Assembly: GCA_020342235.1 (NCBI GenBank)
Contig: CP073218.1
Coordinates: forward strand, 744,001 to 808,000
Source: Saccharomycopsis phalli
Lineage: Eukaryota; Ascomycota; Saccharomycetes; Ascoideales; Saccharomycopsidaceae
Length of the DNA: 64,000 nt
Direction: 5' to 3'
Part shown: piece after piece, positions 1 through 9,572 of the stretch
Numbering within the stretch: position 1 is the first letter of the stretch
How the letters are laid out: each line of letters opens with the position of its first letter
Program-made: the position numbers and the translations under genes
The notes under the pieces: generated by a model
The model's input: the letters and a program-made list of their open reading frames with translations, nothing else
Databases searched by the model: none
Told to the model about the DNA's origin: nothing

Positions 1-1797
1 AGGTTGGTGGTGTATGACGTGAAACTCGGTAGCAAAGTCACGGATTTGACGCTCAGCGGCGCGCGAAATGTCGTCTGGACCAAGTATGACGGCCATGTGG
101 TCTTGGCTGTCGGCACTGGGCTTCCGGATATATATATATTCGAGGATATTGTGCGTGAATCCGTGCGGTTCGATTACGAAGAAGAGGAGGACGAGTTTCC
201 GCTTTCGCCGGGCCTTAAGCGCACGTTTTCCGACGTCAGCGACTCGGATTCGCTGGACGACGAGCCGGTGGCTGTGCCTCGATATACGATCAAGCCCTAT
301 AGCGTCGGTGTGACCCCATGGAACGTCAGCAATCAGCGGTACCTTGTGGTGAACCACGTCGGAACAGTATCTTGTGAACGGTCCGCAAGCCAGCAAACCA
401 TCTCGGTCAAGTTCCACGACGATGCAAAACGCGACTACTCGTTTGTCGACACCACAGGCTATGATATCGCCTGTTTATGCTCGGATGGCATCTTGTTGTG
501 CCAGTCGGCATACATTGACTCTGGTCCATACAGCACGACATTCAACCAGTTGAAAAACTACAAACAAGCTGCCTTGAGCTACCGGCCGCATAGCGACCAC
601 ACAAATTCCTGGGAGAAGCTCTTGCCGATCAAAAACTTCTATCCGCCGTCGCGCCAGCGCGAGTTTGTCACCAGCGTGAACGTCAGCAAACGCTACATCT
701 TTGTCTTCTCCAGCAGCGGGTTTGTGCGCATCTTCACCAAGTACGGCTTGTTGCTCCGCATCGAGAAGTCCGTGCCGGTACTAGCCTCGATTTCCAACGC
801 CAAGATCTTGTTCACCATCAGCAGCAGCAACGGCTCAGACTTCTACTTTAGCATCCGCGACTTGATCTCAAACACCCGCCAGAACTTCATCGACAGCGGC
901 CTGCCTCTTCCGTTGCAGTATGTGCTGCGGCTTGTGTTAGCCGACACAGAGTCCCGGCCCCGGATCGTTGCTCCTGATTTCTTTGTCAAGGGCTTGTTCT
1001 TCAGCAACTACGGCGACCCCTGCTATGTCGATAACGACAACATCTTGTACATCATCAGCAAATGGAAGCGTGTATCCCAGCTGCACGTCATCCCGTTGTA
1101 CGACTTGAACGACATCTTGGCCGCTAGAGCACACTTGCGATACTTTCCAGTCTCGCTACTCGACGATAAGTTCAATGTTGTCTTCTACAGCAGCGACAAG
1201 ACGCCGTTCCCGCTTCCCGAGGCAACCGAGCTCACAGTGAAGATCCCAGTGGTGCTGACGGTGAGTTTGGAGAAGGATGACGAGGCCGAGGAGATAGCCG
1301 GGGACGTGGAGATGCAGAAGCAGGTCCAGCCGGAGTTGGAGGCTGAGGAGCAGTTTTTGCGGACAAAGTTGATGGGCGAGTTGATCAACGAGTCCTTGGA
1401 GACCCACGCCTACTTTGAGAACGTCATTCGCAAGAAGTTTAGCAGCTACAAGCGGAATCTTGAGCTTGCCGAGGACGACGATTTCTTGAACGAGTTGGAT
1501 GTCAACTTGTCTGACAATGAGATTGACATGGCCGACGGGCAGCTTAAATTGAAGGCGGGGTTTGATAACGACGAGTCGATTGACAAGTTGCAGGAGCTCA
1601 ACTCGCAGTACGACAAGTTGGTGCTCAAGATGTTTAGTGAGAGCTGTATGAATCTGGAGATTGGCAAGGCCATTGGCATGGTGAAGGAGTTGAAGCAAGA
1701 CCGTGCGTTGATTGCTGCTGGGCGGATAGCTGAGCGGTTTGAGTTGGTGGATGTTGTGGGGAAGATAAGTGAGGAGAGGGAGAGGAGGATATTGTAG
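1..1797 (+). CDS. CTF4: Ctf4/Mcl1/AND-1 replisome adaptor, 3' part
   Basis: C-terminal ~598 residues of the replisome hub that links the CMG helicase to DNA polymerase alpha-primase and to cohesion factors in the nucleus. The reading frame is open at the window edge, so the start and the N-terminal WD40 repeats lie outside. Visible parts are an acidic linker (about residues 55-90, EEEEDE and a DSDSLDDE stretch), a long beta-rich region (about 95-420) matching the second propeller of the family, another acidic stretch, and a C-terminal helical bundle (about 430-597) ending KISEERERRIL. In the family that bundle forms the trimer and binds CIP-box partners. No HMG box is present, as usual for the yeast form. 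The TAG stop runs straight into a G-rich tandem repeat. The family call rests on recognising the overall pattern. Confidence 0.82.
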   Translation, partial: RLVVYDVKLGSKVTDLTLSGARNVVWTKYDGHVVLAVGTGLPDIYIFEDIVRESVRFDYEEEEDEFPLSPGLKRTFSDVSDSDSLDDEPVAVPRYTIKPYSVGVTPWNVSNQRYLVVNHVGTVSCERSASQQTISVKFHDDAKRDYSFVDTTGYDIACLCSDGILLCQSAYIDSGPYSTTFNQLKNYKQAALSYRPHSDHTNSWEKLLPIKNFYPPSRQREFVTSVNVSKRYIFVFSSSGFVRIFTKYGLLLRIEKSVPVLASISNAKILFTISSSNGSDFYFSIRDLISNTRQNFIDSGLPLPLQYVLRLVLADTESRPRIVAPDFFVKGLFFSNYGDPCYVDNDNILYIISKWKRVSQLHVIPLYDLNDILAARAHLRYFPVSLLDDKFNVVFYSSDKTPFPLPEATELTVKIPVVLTVSLEKDDEAEEIAGDVEMQKQVQPELEAEEQFLRTKLMGELINESLETHAYFENVIRKKFSSYKRNLELAEDDDFLNELDVNLSDNEIDMADGQLKLKAGFDNDESIDKLQELNSQYDKLVLKMFSESCMNLEIGKAIGMVKELKQDRALIAAGRIAERFELVDVVGKISEERERRIL

Positions 1798-1876
1798 GTG
1801 GGAGATGGAGAGGTGGATGTAGGTGGGAGAGGGAGAGGTGGATGTAGGTGGGAGAGGGAGATGTGGATATAGGTAG
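1795..1876 (+). repeat. G-rich minisatellite abutting the CTF4 stop
   Basis: About three copies of a ~24 bp unit containing GAGGTGGATGTAGGTGGGAG. The first copy overlaps the CTF4 stop codon, so the repeat forms the start of the 3' UTR. Confidence 0.85.
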
Positions 1877-1914
1877 AGTCTATTCATAGGGTCTAGTTAT
1901 AAGGGACTGGGTAC

Positions 1915-2075
1915 AAGTGTCTAGTATAAGTGTCTATTCAAAAGTGTCTAGTCACTGTCTAGTCATAAGTATCTGGTCATAGAGGTATCTAGTCACAAGT
2001 GTCTACTAATGAATGTCTAATAATGAATGTCTACTAATGATTACCTAGTCATAGAGGTATCTAATCGTTGTCTAG
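1915..2075 (+). repeat. Degenerate GTGTCTAGTCATAA-type tandem repeat
   Basis: Loose tandem array built on GTGTCTAGTCATAAGT and AATGTCTACTAATG units, clearly degenerate. It fills the first part of the CTF4-FAD1 spacer. Confidence 0.7.
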
Positions 2076-3038
2076 GGTGTCTGTACATTGGCAGATGTGC
2101 TAAACATTATAATAAGACATAACTTACATCCATGAATCCCGGTACAACTGGTTGGTTCATACAAAGAATTCGTATAGGTGACAGCTTTGGGTAATTACAT
2201 TTAATGTAATTTATTCTTTAGTAAATTAACGTCATTTAGTAAATTAATCCCATTTGCAGAATATAGACCAGTAGAGGAGATTGATATTTCACCATCTATG
2301 GACGACGCCGCTAGACAGAAAACTCATGTACTAAAAACTTTCAACTTATTTAAACATTAATTGTAGAAATGATTCTAAAACCATGGGTCTTGCCAGAATG
2401 ACCACCTGCACGACAGCCTATTGTTTCACCGGCTCGGTTTACAAGGTTTCATTGACCATTTTGGAGACGTGAGGACGAGCCTGGTTTTTGTAAATCAAGT
2501 GTATTCAAGTTTCTACTGTCAAGGTTGATACCTTTCTGGCCCATTTGAGTCAATAAAAGTCGTAAATCTTGTATGCTTCAAAGTCACGGATACTACAGCG
2601 TATATAGTGGCCAACTATGTGACTAAACTGCAAATTGACAATTGGCCATATTTACCGTCATTCCACAATACATCCGATTACAGCAGAGATTAGAAGCTAA
2701 TACACTTGGCGATGGTGTAGCTGGAATGGAAGAAACCAAGTCATGGAACAATGTGGCTATATTACAATTACATCAATGATGTTATATTACATACATCAAT
2801 GTGACTATATTACATACATCAATGTGACTATATTACATACACCAATACGACCATATTACACACATCAATACGACCATATTACATACATCAATATGACTAT
2901 ATTACAATTACATAATGTATTTTAATGTACCTGGAATGTTGAATTTCACACCTCAGATTGAGCCGTCGAAGCTTAAGCATGCGTGCCTAGCTTTGTGCAT
3001 TTTCACACATCCGCCTTGGGCATAAATTTTTTACATAC
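2076..3038. other. CTF4-FAD1 intergenic region
   Basis: No convincing gene. The part just upstream of FAD1 should hold its promoter. A 22-bp tandem array (2762-2915) is annotated separately. The motif TTGATATTTCAC at about 2280 recurs at about 23378 between ROK1 and SEC72. Nothing else is recognised. Confidence 0.5.
2762..2915 (+). repeat. 22-bp tandem array, ATTACATACATCAATGTGAC type
   Basis: Six to seven imperfect copies of a ~22 bp unit (TATTACATACATCAATRYGAC) in the CTF4-FAD1 spacer. The array is accidentally open in one frame for 60 codons, which is not evidence for a gene. Confidence 0.85.
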
Positions 3039-3908
3039 ATGCGAATTGTTTTACTAGTGTTTGTTCTTGTATTTCTCCAGGTGCAAGTGTCTCGCCACTA
3101 CACGACCATCCACAACTATCGCGCCACTTCCATGAAGCTAGACCGGTTTTTAAACGCGGACCATCGCCTCCCGGAGTCGGTCCGGACCCTTGACGCTTCC
3201 ACCAAGACAAAAATCCATCACACCATCTCGGTTATAAATGAAGCACTCGACAAATACTCGCTCGACGAGATTGCAATATCTTTCAATGGCGGCAAGGACT
3301 GTTTGGTGATGCTCTACATCTACTTGGCGGTGCTAGAAAGACGCCATTTGGCAGGAAACACGATCCAATCTGTGTATATCCATTACGAAGAGACGTTTGA
3401 CGAAATCGAACAGTTCAACGCCGAGGTGATTCTCAAGTACAACTTGCAGTTGGCCAAGTACAACTGCAAGCTCAAGGAGGGATTTGGACTATATCTAAAG
3501 CACCATCCTCAAGTCCGGGCCATTATTGTGGGTAATCGCTACACCGATCCGTTTTCACAAGACTTGGAGAAGTTCCAGCCCACTGACAACGACTGGCCGC
3601 AGTTTATGCGCGTGCATCCGATTCTCGAGTGGACATATCAAGAGATTTGGTACTTTATTGTGGCTCTGGGTCTTCCATACTGTAAGCTTTATGACATGGG
3701 CTACACGTCGATTGGCGGGACGAAAACCACGGTACCGAACCCATATTTGAGTAAAACGGAGTTTGAGGCGAAAAACCGGGGTCTTGACTATGAAAGATTG
3801 GAGTGGTTGAAGAGTGTGGGCAATTCTGGAGAGGGCGAGGGAGCGTTTTATCCTGCATATTATCTTCAGAAGGACGAATACGAACGAGAGAGCAGGGTAC
3901 AAAAGTGA
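3039..3908 (+). CDS. FAD1: FAD synthetase (FMN adenylyltransferase)
   Basis: Transfers AMP from ATP to FMN to make FAD, the last step of flavin cofactor synthesis. It belongs to the PAPS-reductase-like fold. The nucleotide loop SFNGGKDC is at residues 81-88, followed by the substrate and core motifs RVHPILEWTYQEIWYFI and PYCKLYDMGYTSIGG. The first ATG gives 289 residues with a very hydrophobic N-terminus (RIVLLVFVLVFLQVQV). The next in-frame ATG, at 3132, gives a 258-residue form that begins like ordinary cytosolic Fad1 (306 residues in S. cerevisiae). The longer form could direct the enzyme to an organelle, or it may be untranslated leader. Codon CTG in the VALGLPYC segment is probably Ser. 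An 11-bp tandem repeat starts at the stop codon. Confidence 0.93.
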   Translation: MRIVLLVFVLVFLQVQVSRHYTTIHNYRATSMKLDRFLNADHRLPESVRTLDASTKTKIHHTISVINEALDKYSLDEIAISFNGGKDCLVMLYIYLAVLERRHLAGNTIQSVYIHYEETFDEIEQFNAEVILKYNLQLAKYNCKLKEGFGLYLKHHPQVRAIIVGNRYTDPFSQDLEKFQPTDNDWPQFMRVHPILEWTYQEIWYFIVALGLPYCKLYDMGYTSIGGTKTTVPNPYLSKTEFEAKNRGLDYERLEWLKSVGNSGEGEGAFYPAYYLQKDEYERESRVQK

Positions 3909-4096
3909 GAAACAATGAAGAACAAGTGAAGAACAAGTGAAGAACAAGTGAAGAACAAGTGAGAAACGAGTGAAGAACAAGTGAAGAACAAGTGAAGAAT
4001 AAGTGAAGAACAAGTAAGAACCAAGTGAAAACCAAGTGAAAACCAAGTGAAAACCAAGTGAAAACCAAGTGAAAACCAAGTGAAAACCAAGTGAAA
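3903..4096 (+). repeat. 11-bp minisatellite abutting the FAD1 stop
   Basis: About 17 head-to-tail copies of an 11 bp unit, first GAAGAACAAGT and then GAAAACCAAGT. The change of unit suggests two rounds of expansion. Eleven is not a multiple of three, yet the array stays open in several minus-strand frames. Those frames are shadows. Confidence 0.92.
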
Positions 4097-4274
4097 GTTC
4101 AAGTGAGATAAACCACAGCTATGGATACAGATAAGCACAGCTATGGATACAGATGATGGCAAGATGAACGAATCAGATAGACTCCACATCAGGATAGACC
4201 TAACATGATGGGCATGATCGACGCATCAGGAACAATATGATACGATTGCATTGTATATTTATTACACAGTAGAC

Positions 4275-4853
4275 TCAGTTGAACATCCCCTCGTTCAGTA
4301 GTCCCTCGTCCATTAGCTTCATGTCGAGACCAAAGTTATTTGTCTCGGAGTTACTGGCCGACATTGGTACGTTGCCCTGGGGCGACGCAAGGTTTGATGT
4401 CGGCGACTGGCTGTTTACGGACAAACGCCGGTCGTTCCGGGTAGCCTTTGTGCCGCTCCGCGCCGCGACCAACGGCCCGACCCCGATTTTGCTCAACTCG
4501 ATTTCGGCACTGGTGTTTTTAAACAACACCTTGGACGGCCGCTGATCGAGTGGCACTTTCCTCGACTCTTCGAGCTTGCGCAAGATCAACAACAACTCGA
4601 TTTCTTTCTTGTTGTTCTCGTCGATCTTGTCCTGCAAGTTCTCCACGTACTCTATTGACTTGGACAAAATCTGTCCCTTGTTGGGCTTGCCATCCTTGGT
4701 GCCGGAGGACTTTTCCTTGGTGTCGAAATACTGGCTGGGGATTATCGTCCCGAGCTCTTGGATTTTGTCGTTGATGTTGTCGCGCCGTTTGCGCTCGACT
4801 CCCTGTTCTAGTCGCGGGTCTTCGTCTTTTATCACAATGGGAATGTCACTCAT
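4275..4853 (-). CDS. RTG1: Retrograde-signalling bHLH factor Rtg1
   Basis: 192-residue basic helix-loop-helix factor. In yeast, Rtg1 pairs with Rtg3, binds R-box GTCAC sites and activates genes for 2-oxoglutarate supply and other responses to mitochondrial dysfunction. The basic region (about residues 15-25, ERKRRDNINDKIQEL) opens the HLH, and TKDGKPNKGQIL precedes helix 2. The stretch NTSAEIELSKIGVGPL matches the C-terminal signature I recall for S. cerevisiae Rtg1, which fixes the assignment over other bHLH proteins. The frame is open upstream to 5096, but that part is translated tandem repeat. The ATG at 4853 gives the family length. The upstream region carries TTACCCG (4896-4902) and CACGTG (4933-4938), about 43 and 80 bp before the start. 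Confidence 0.95.
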   Translation of the reverse strand: MSDIPIVIKDEDPRLEQGVERKRRDNINDKIQELGTIIPSQYFDTKEKSSGTKDGKPNKGQILSKSIEYVENLQDKIDENNKKEIELLLILRKLEESRKVPLDQRPSKVLFKNTSAEIELSKIGVGPLVAARSGTKATRNDRRLSVNSQSPTSNLASPQGNVPMSASNSETNNFGLDMKLMDEGLLNEGMFN

Positions 4854-4895
4854 GGATAGGCGATGTACGCCTGAATGAATGTATAACTTTGTGGC

Positions 4896-4902
4896 CGGGT
4901 AA
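4896..4902 (-). promoter_or_regulatory. Reb1-type site upstream of RTG1
   Basis: CGGGTAA on the plus strand (TTACCCG toward the gene), 43 bp before the RTG1 ATG. It matches the Reb1 core. Similar sites lie 28-55 bp before PAT1, MCM4 and SEC72. Confidence 0.45.
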
Positions 4903-4932
4903 TACATGCGATGATAATGGAACGTGATAGTG

Positions 4933-4938
4933 CACGTG
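4933..4938. promoter_or_regulatory. E-box CACGTG upstream of RTG1
   Basis: Palindromic CACGTG followed by A, of the Cbf1/bHLH type, about 80 bp before the RTG1 start. Binding by Cbf1 or by an Rtg1 dimer is inference. Confidence 0.4.
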
Positions 4939-4984
4939 ATATACTGGCATGGAGTGTCTTGTAGGCGAAAATCTGGACAGAAAT

Positions 4985-5106
4985 CTTGAATAAACCAATG
5001 ATTAAATAAATGATTGAATAAATGATTGAATAATAAATGATTGAATAATAAATGATTGAATAATAAATGATTGAATAACAAATGATTATATAACAAATGA
5101 TTATAT
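4985..5106 (+). repeat. AATAAATGATTG tandem array upstream of RTG1
   Basis: Seven or more copies of a 12-16 bp unit around AATAAATGATTGAAT, located 130-250 bp before the RTG1 start. A related looser array lies at 5452-5760. Confidence 0.85.
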
Positions 5107-5310
5107 AAATTGTAATAAAGAAGATGAAAGGGTTACCTTATAAAAGTTTATCTACCGTCTGTTTGCTTCCTAGGAAATGGTCTAGCCAGATTCATTCCCT
5201 CTACACTACAACACTACATCCTTTCCAAGACATTCATTCCTTTCTTTGAAACGTTGTTTTCTTTGTTCTTTCATTTCTGTTATGCTTTTTGACACAGTCT
5301 CCTAGTCAAA

Positions 5311-5458
5311 GGTAACGGTCTCGCCAAGTCCATTCCCTTTTACCAAAAGAATGTGTTTCACTTTTTCCAGATATAAATAGTTAAGACAATTCCCTGAATA
5401 GTCAAGCGAATATATTTTAGCTATTTTACCAACTTCGTATCCTAGTTATTATATTACA
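5311..5458 (+). repeat. Dispersed intergenic element, copy A
   Basis: One of at least six related intergenic sequences. Here it reads CGCCAAGTCCATTCCCTTTT, then ATATAAATAGTTAAG, then GTCAAGCGAATATATTTTAG, and closes with TCGTATCCTAGTTATTATAT. It is followed directly by a tandem array. Compare copies at 21211, 24415, 44078, 57525 and 59171. The family is not one I recognise. Confidence 0.65.
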
Positions 5459-5880
5459 TAAATAAATGATTATATAAACAAATAATCATGAATAGACGAA
5501 TAATCATGTATAAACCAATCACTTGAATAAACCAATGATTAAACAAACAATAATGTTGAATAGGCAAAGCACTTGAATGGACAAAAATCTTGAATAAACC
5601 AATGATTAAATAAACAATAATATTGGATAGGCAAATCACTTGAGTAGGCAAATCACTTGAGTAGACGAATAATCTTGAATAAACAAATGATTAAATAAAC
5701 AATAATCTTGAATAGACGAATCACTTGAATAAGCCAATGATTAAATAAACAATAATCTTGAATAGATGAACCATAGATGAACCATAGATGAACCATCTTC
5801 AACGAATCATCACATATCATCTTCAACGAATCATCACATATCATCTTCAACGAGTCACCTTCAATAAACAAATAGCAACA
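5452..5880 (+). repeat. Composite tandem array (AATAAACAATAATCTTGAATAG type)
   Basis: Imperfect repeats of AATAAACCAATGATTAAATAA and CTTGAATAGACGAATCA, then short repeats ATGAACCATAG and CATCTTCAACGAATCATCA. It starts where dispersed element copy A ends. Confidence 0.8.
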
Positions 5881-5884
5881 CCCA

Positions 5885-6083
5885 CCTAGGAAATTAGCTT
5901 AAGCCGTAATTAGCTTAAGCCGTAATTAGCTTAAGCCGTAATTAGCTTAACCAGTAAGTAGCTTAAGCCGTAATTAGCTTAACCAGTAAGTAGCTTAACC
6001 AGTAAATAGCTTAACCCGAATTAACTTAAGCCGAATTAACTCAACCCGAATTAACTCAACCCGAATTAACTCAACCCGTAACT
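5885..6083 (+). repeat. 15-16-bp array with GCTTAAGC palindrome
   Basis: Roughly 13 copies of TTAGCTTAAGCCGTAA and variants (AACCAGTAAGTAGCTT, CTCAACCCGAATTAA). The 8-bp palindrome GCTTAAGC recurs in the left half and decays to the right. The array ends about 30 bp from the SFT2 stop. Confidence 0.88.
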
Positions 6084-6112
6084 CACTGCACCAGGCATGA
6101 CTGTAACCATAC

Positions 6113-6697
6113 CTATGAATTTATCCATCGTTCAGCCGAATTGGCCGCCATTCCAGAACCAACTTGCAACGCACGTCTCCCAAAGGGAAAATAACTCACT
6201 GTATAGTACAATTGGGCCACCAACTGTAACACGGCAAACACTACAGAAAGCAAGACGCTTTTGAGCACCAACGTCAGATACATGGTGAGGAAAATGCTGG
6301 AAAAATACACCCCGGTAAACAAGATGCGTTCCTTGCTGACCAAGTGGGCAAGGTAGCTTTTTGGTCCCTGGAGAAACGCAAAGCTCACCACAAAAAACAC
6401 CGAGCCTAGAGTCCAGAGCAGGATGAATTTGCGGGGTTTGAGCGAGAGAATCGGGAACATGAACACGCAAATGAGATAGCAGCCAAAGGACGCGACGAGA
6501 AATATGGCAAACACAATCATTCTGTCCCATTGCGATAAGCGGAGGGGCGATGGCTCCTCTGGTTCGCCGGTGAGCTGGATCGGGCCGTAGTTTGCCAACG
6601 GAGCAAGGAACGACGGCGAAGCTCCAGGCACCGGCTGCGGAAGTTCGTCGTCGATTGCAATTGGTTGTGTACGCTTAAACCAGTCCAACACAGCCAT
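6113..6697 (-). CDS. SFT2: Sft2-type Golgi membrane protein
   Basis: 194-residue tetraspanning protein of the Got1/Sft2 family, which acts in endosome- and ER-to-Golgi vesicle fusion at the Golgi. A cytosolic N-terminus (about 1-60) leads into four hydrophobic segments, near residues 60-82, 90-110, 118-142 and 145-165. Family-type features are the FPILSLKPRKF loop, the FLQGPKSYLAHL loop and YTVSYFPFGRRAL near the C-terminus. The length is close to the S. cerevisiae protein (215). The ATG at 6697 lies only 56 bp from the 3' end of PAT1 on the same strand, so the SFT2 promoter must overlap the PAT1 3' UTR. Confidence 0.9.
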   Translation of the reverse strand: MAVLDWFKRTQPIAIDDELPQPVPGASPSFLAPLANYGPIQLTGEPEEPSPLRLSQWDRMIVFAIFLVASFGCYLICVFMFPILSLKPRKFILLWTLGSVFFVVSFAFLQGPKSYLAHLVSKERILFTGVYFSSIFLTMYLTLVLKSVLLSVVFAVLQLVAQLYYTVSYFPFGRRALQVGSGMAANSAERWINS

Positions 6698-6753
6698 GAT
6701 TGACTACAGGAAAATCAAAAAAATTGGCATTTATACAATATGCAGCTGCATGC

Positions 6754-8563
6754 CTACTTCAGCTCAGTAATGTCGCCCGACGCACTGGCATTGAGCCCCA
6801 TTACGTTCAAAAACAAGTTCAAGTTGGTCAACTTCTTGATGGACTCATCCTTGTCGGTCAATTTCTTGGCGAATTCGACACAGCCAAAGACCTTGTCGCG
6901 GACCTCGTCCACGATGATCCGCTGGTGCTGCAACTTGCCGGCCAAGGCCAAACTGGCAAGAAAGTGCCAGATGTAGGAGTCATCAAACAGACTCAATTCG
7001 CCGTCAAGGTACAACTGCTTTGGGAAAACCGAGATGAGGTTGTTGATCAACTTGTTGAAGAGATTGTCGTAGACGTTGCTCCAGATGAGGAGGTCTGAGC
7101 TGGTGATTGAGGCGTCTTGCTTGGTCAATTCGATCTTGGAAATGAGGATCGTGGTCAAGCTGAGGCCGATTTTGTTGTGGAGAAGCTTGCCAATGGGGTT
7201 GTAGTTTATCAAGTGAATGATGAGCTTGATGACGTCGTCGAACTTGACGTCGTTCGAGATGAAGCTGATGATGAACTTGGAGCACAAGTTCGAAAACGCC
7301 TCGGACCGCTTGTCAATCTGCGACCGCTTGGCGGCGTCGCTGGCAAAGTAGCTGTCGTAGTTTGTGTCGTCAAGCAACTTCAACAACGAAAACTTCTTGA
7401 TAAAGTTCTCGCTCAACTTGAACTTCTGCTCGCCATTCAAGTACCGGAACACCCGCGGGAAAAGCTTGAGACCCTTGTCAAAGTTCAAGCACGACACAAA
7501 GATGTTCTCCTTGACCTCGTCGATCTTCCCCGTGACCTGAGGCTTCTGATCCTCAATATACAACGACTCCCACAATTCGTCCACCACCACCGGCTCCTGG
7601 TTCTTCTCCTTCGACTCCAACTCCAAGATCTGGGCATATGTCTTCTCGATGCACGACAATATCACCCGGTTGCTCAACTTGATATCCTGTGAGTCCTGGG
7701 CATTCTTGCTGAGCACGTTGTTGTCCTCGGCATTCGCCTCGATCTCCTTCTTCAAAATCTCAAGCTGCTTCCGCGGATTCTTCCCGCTCGCAAAACTAAT
7801 CTTCCCCAACGTCCCCTCCTTGGAAAACTGCGTCGCCTTGGGACGCTCCTTCGCAGCACTGACAGCCCGGGTAACCTGCTGCTGCATCCGCTGCAACGCA
7901 ACGTCCGCGCGCTTGTGCTTGCCTCCAAGTCGGTGTCCGGAATGCTCCAAGTAGTACTGCGCAATCGAATTGAGCGACTCGTCTTCCCCGCCGTTTTTGA
8001 TCGCCTTGAAGATCTGGTAGTAGAAATCCTCATTGTACGGATCGTCGGTGACAATCTGCGAGATCTGGAACCGCGTGACAAAGTCCTTGTCCCGTGGCGT
8101 CATAATGTGGCTGTAGCGCATGATCCGCTCGAGCTTCTTGTTCTTGATCACAAGCCGCTCCTCCTCCTCCGGCGTCAATGCCACCGGGTCCTGCGGCTCC
8201 TTCTTCTCGCGCCGCTCCGCCTTTGGCAGCGGCCCGACCTTGCTGCCTAAAATCGGGAACTGGCTCACGTCCAACAGCTTTGCCTTGTGCTTCTCCACCG
8301 CGATGCCCGGAGGAAACTGGCCAGCCGCTTTTGGCGCCACTGGCGGCTCCACCATCAGTTGCACCGGCATGGGCGTCGCCATCGTCGGCTGCTGCGAAAC
8401 GTGACTTGGCGGCTGCATCTGGCCAAGCTGCAGTGGCTGCATCGGATACCCTTGGTTGAATGCAAACCCCTGGTTCCCGTAGTTCCAGTTCTGCGGTGGG
8501 ACGCCAAAGGGGATCGGCATACCGTAACCACCATTAAATGGCGCACCGTACGGCATCATTGGC

Positions 8564-8608
<45 letters not shown>

Positions 8609-8967
8609 GGGAACGCACGTCTCCCGTGACTCAAGTTGGCCTCGAGCTCTTCCAAGGATAACACCTTCTTAGAGGGTGGTGTCTGGGTTTGTGGAGTATC
8701 CCACAACGAGTCCAACGGCTTCAACGAGTCCATTTCAGCAACAATCGGCACAGGGGCTGCAGTCGATGCCTGCGCATACGAAATACTGGGGTCAATGCTA
8801 TTAGCCGGCGCCTGGTTCCCAAAATTAAACTGCTCGCCGGCGGGAATCTCAGAGCCAAACGTCTCGTCGTTGAACTGGTCTTCGTTCTCCTCGCCGAGTC
8901 CCTCGTAGGTCTCTTGGAAATCAATCGATTCCTCGGGGACTTTTGTATCTAAATCAAAAAATGACAT
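6754..8967 (-). CDS. PAT1: mRNA decapping activator Pat1
   Basis: 737-residue scaffold of cytoplasmic mRNA decay. It bridges Lsm1-7 on deadenylated 3' ends, Dhh1 and Dcp2 and helps P-body assembly. The N-terminus MSFFDLDTKVPEESIDFQETY followed by an acidic NDETFG block matches the family's Dhh1-binding start. A Q/P-rich linker includes a run of about 15 Gln (CAG-type repeat around 8567-8610). The conserved MTPRDKDFVTRFQISQIV and DPYNEDFYYQ lie mid-protein, then the alpha-helical C-terminal domain. The frame is open to 9009 from a further start, but the ATG at 8967 matches the family start. TTACCCG lies 55 bp upstream. Confidence 0.95.
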
Positions 8968-9021
8968 TGTCCTTTTGCTGGTCAAAGTTTGGATTTCAAT
9001 TTCGTTCACCGTGAGAGTGCG

Positions 9022-9028
9022 TTACCCG
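9022..9028 (+). promoter_or_regulatory. Reb1-type site upstream of PAT1
   Basis: TTACCCG 55 bp before the PAT1 ATG. A CACGTG E-box lies further up at 9189-9194. Confidence 0.4.
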
Positions 9029-9374
9029 GCATGGTGTTGGGGTGTATAATCCTGGGTTTTGGAGGAGCGGCAGTTTGACAGTTTTTGCAATGATTCCCTG
9101 GGGATGGTACACTTGGTTTTGGTGCTCTGACTAGTGGCTTTGGGCGATTATTCGCCTTGATATTCTGCCTGGCCTGACGGATATTAGTCACGTGATCGCG
9201 TGATGTATGCGGGACTCAAGAGCGGTTTCAACATGAGTCATCAATAGAGGTCAGAGTTTTTGTGGTGGTTGGAATTGTAGTAATTGAATTTTAGTGGAGG
9301 CATTGTTGTAGTCATTGTCTTGATTCTTTGGAGTAAAATTGTCCAAATACAAGCAAGTCAATCTATAATATAAT

Positions 9375-9572
9375 AGTAGTAGTAGTAGTAGTAATAGTAA
9401 TAATAATAATAATTCTAATAATTTTGATAATAATTACTTTGATAATAATTACTTTAATAATAATTACCTTAATAATAATAACTTTAATAATAATAACTTT
9501 AATAATAATAACTTTAATAATAATAACTTTAATAATAATAACTTTAATAATAATAACTTTAATAATTTTTAT
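9375..9572 (+). repeat. Trinucleotide and 18-bp AT-rich repeat array
   Basis: Starts as TAGTAG and TAATAA trinucleotides (9375-9412), then turns into about nine copies of an 18 bp unit, CTTTAATAATAATAA. Because the unit is a multiple of three, both strands stay open (Ile/Thr/Leu and Ile/Lys/Val repeats). These are not judged to be genes. Confidence 0.92.

Noticed and set aside
1156-1887. 243-codon minus-strand frame opposite CTF4
   Set aside because: Antisense shadow of a conserved protein. Leu/Val/His-rich composition is typical of shadows.
3555-4189. Minus-strand frames of 100-174 codons rich in Phe/Ser/Leu
   Set aside because: They run through the 11-bp array behind FAD1 and then antisense to FAD1. 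The unit length makes all three frames similar. No family.
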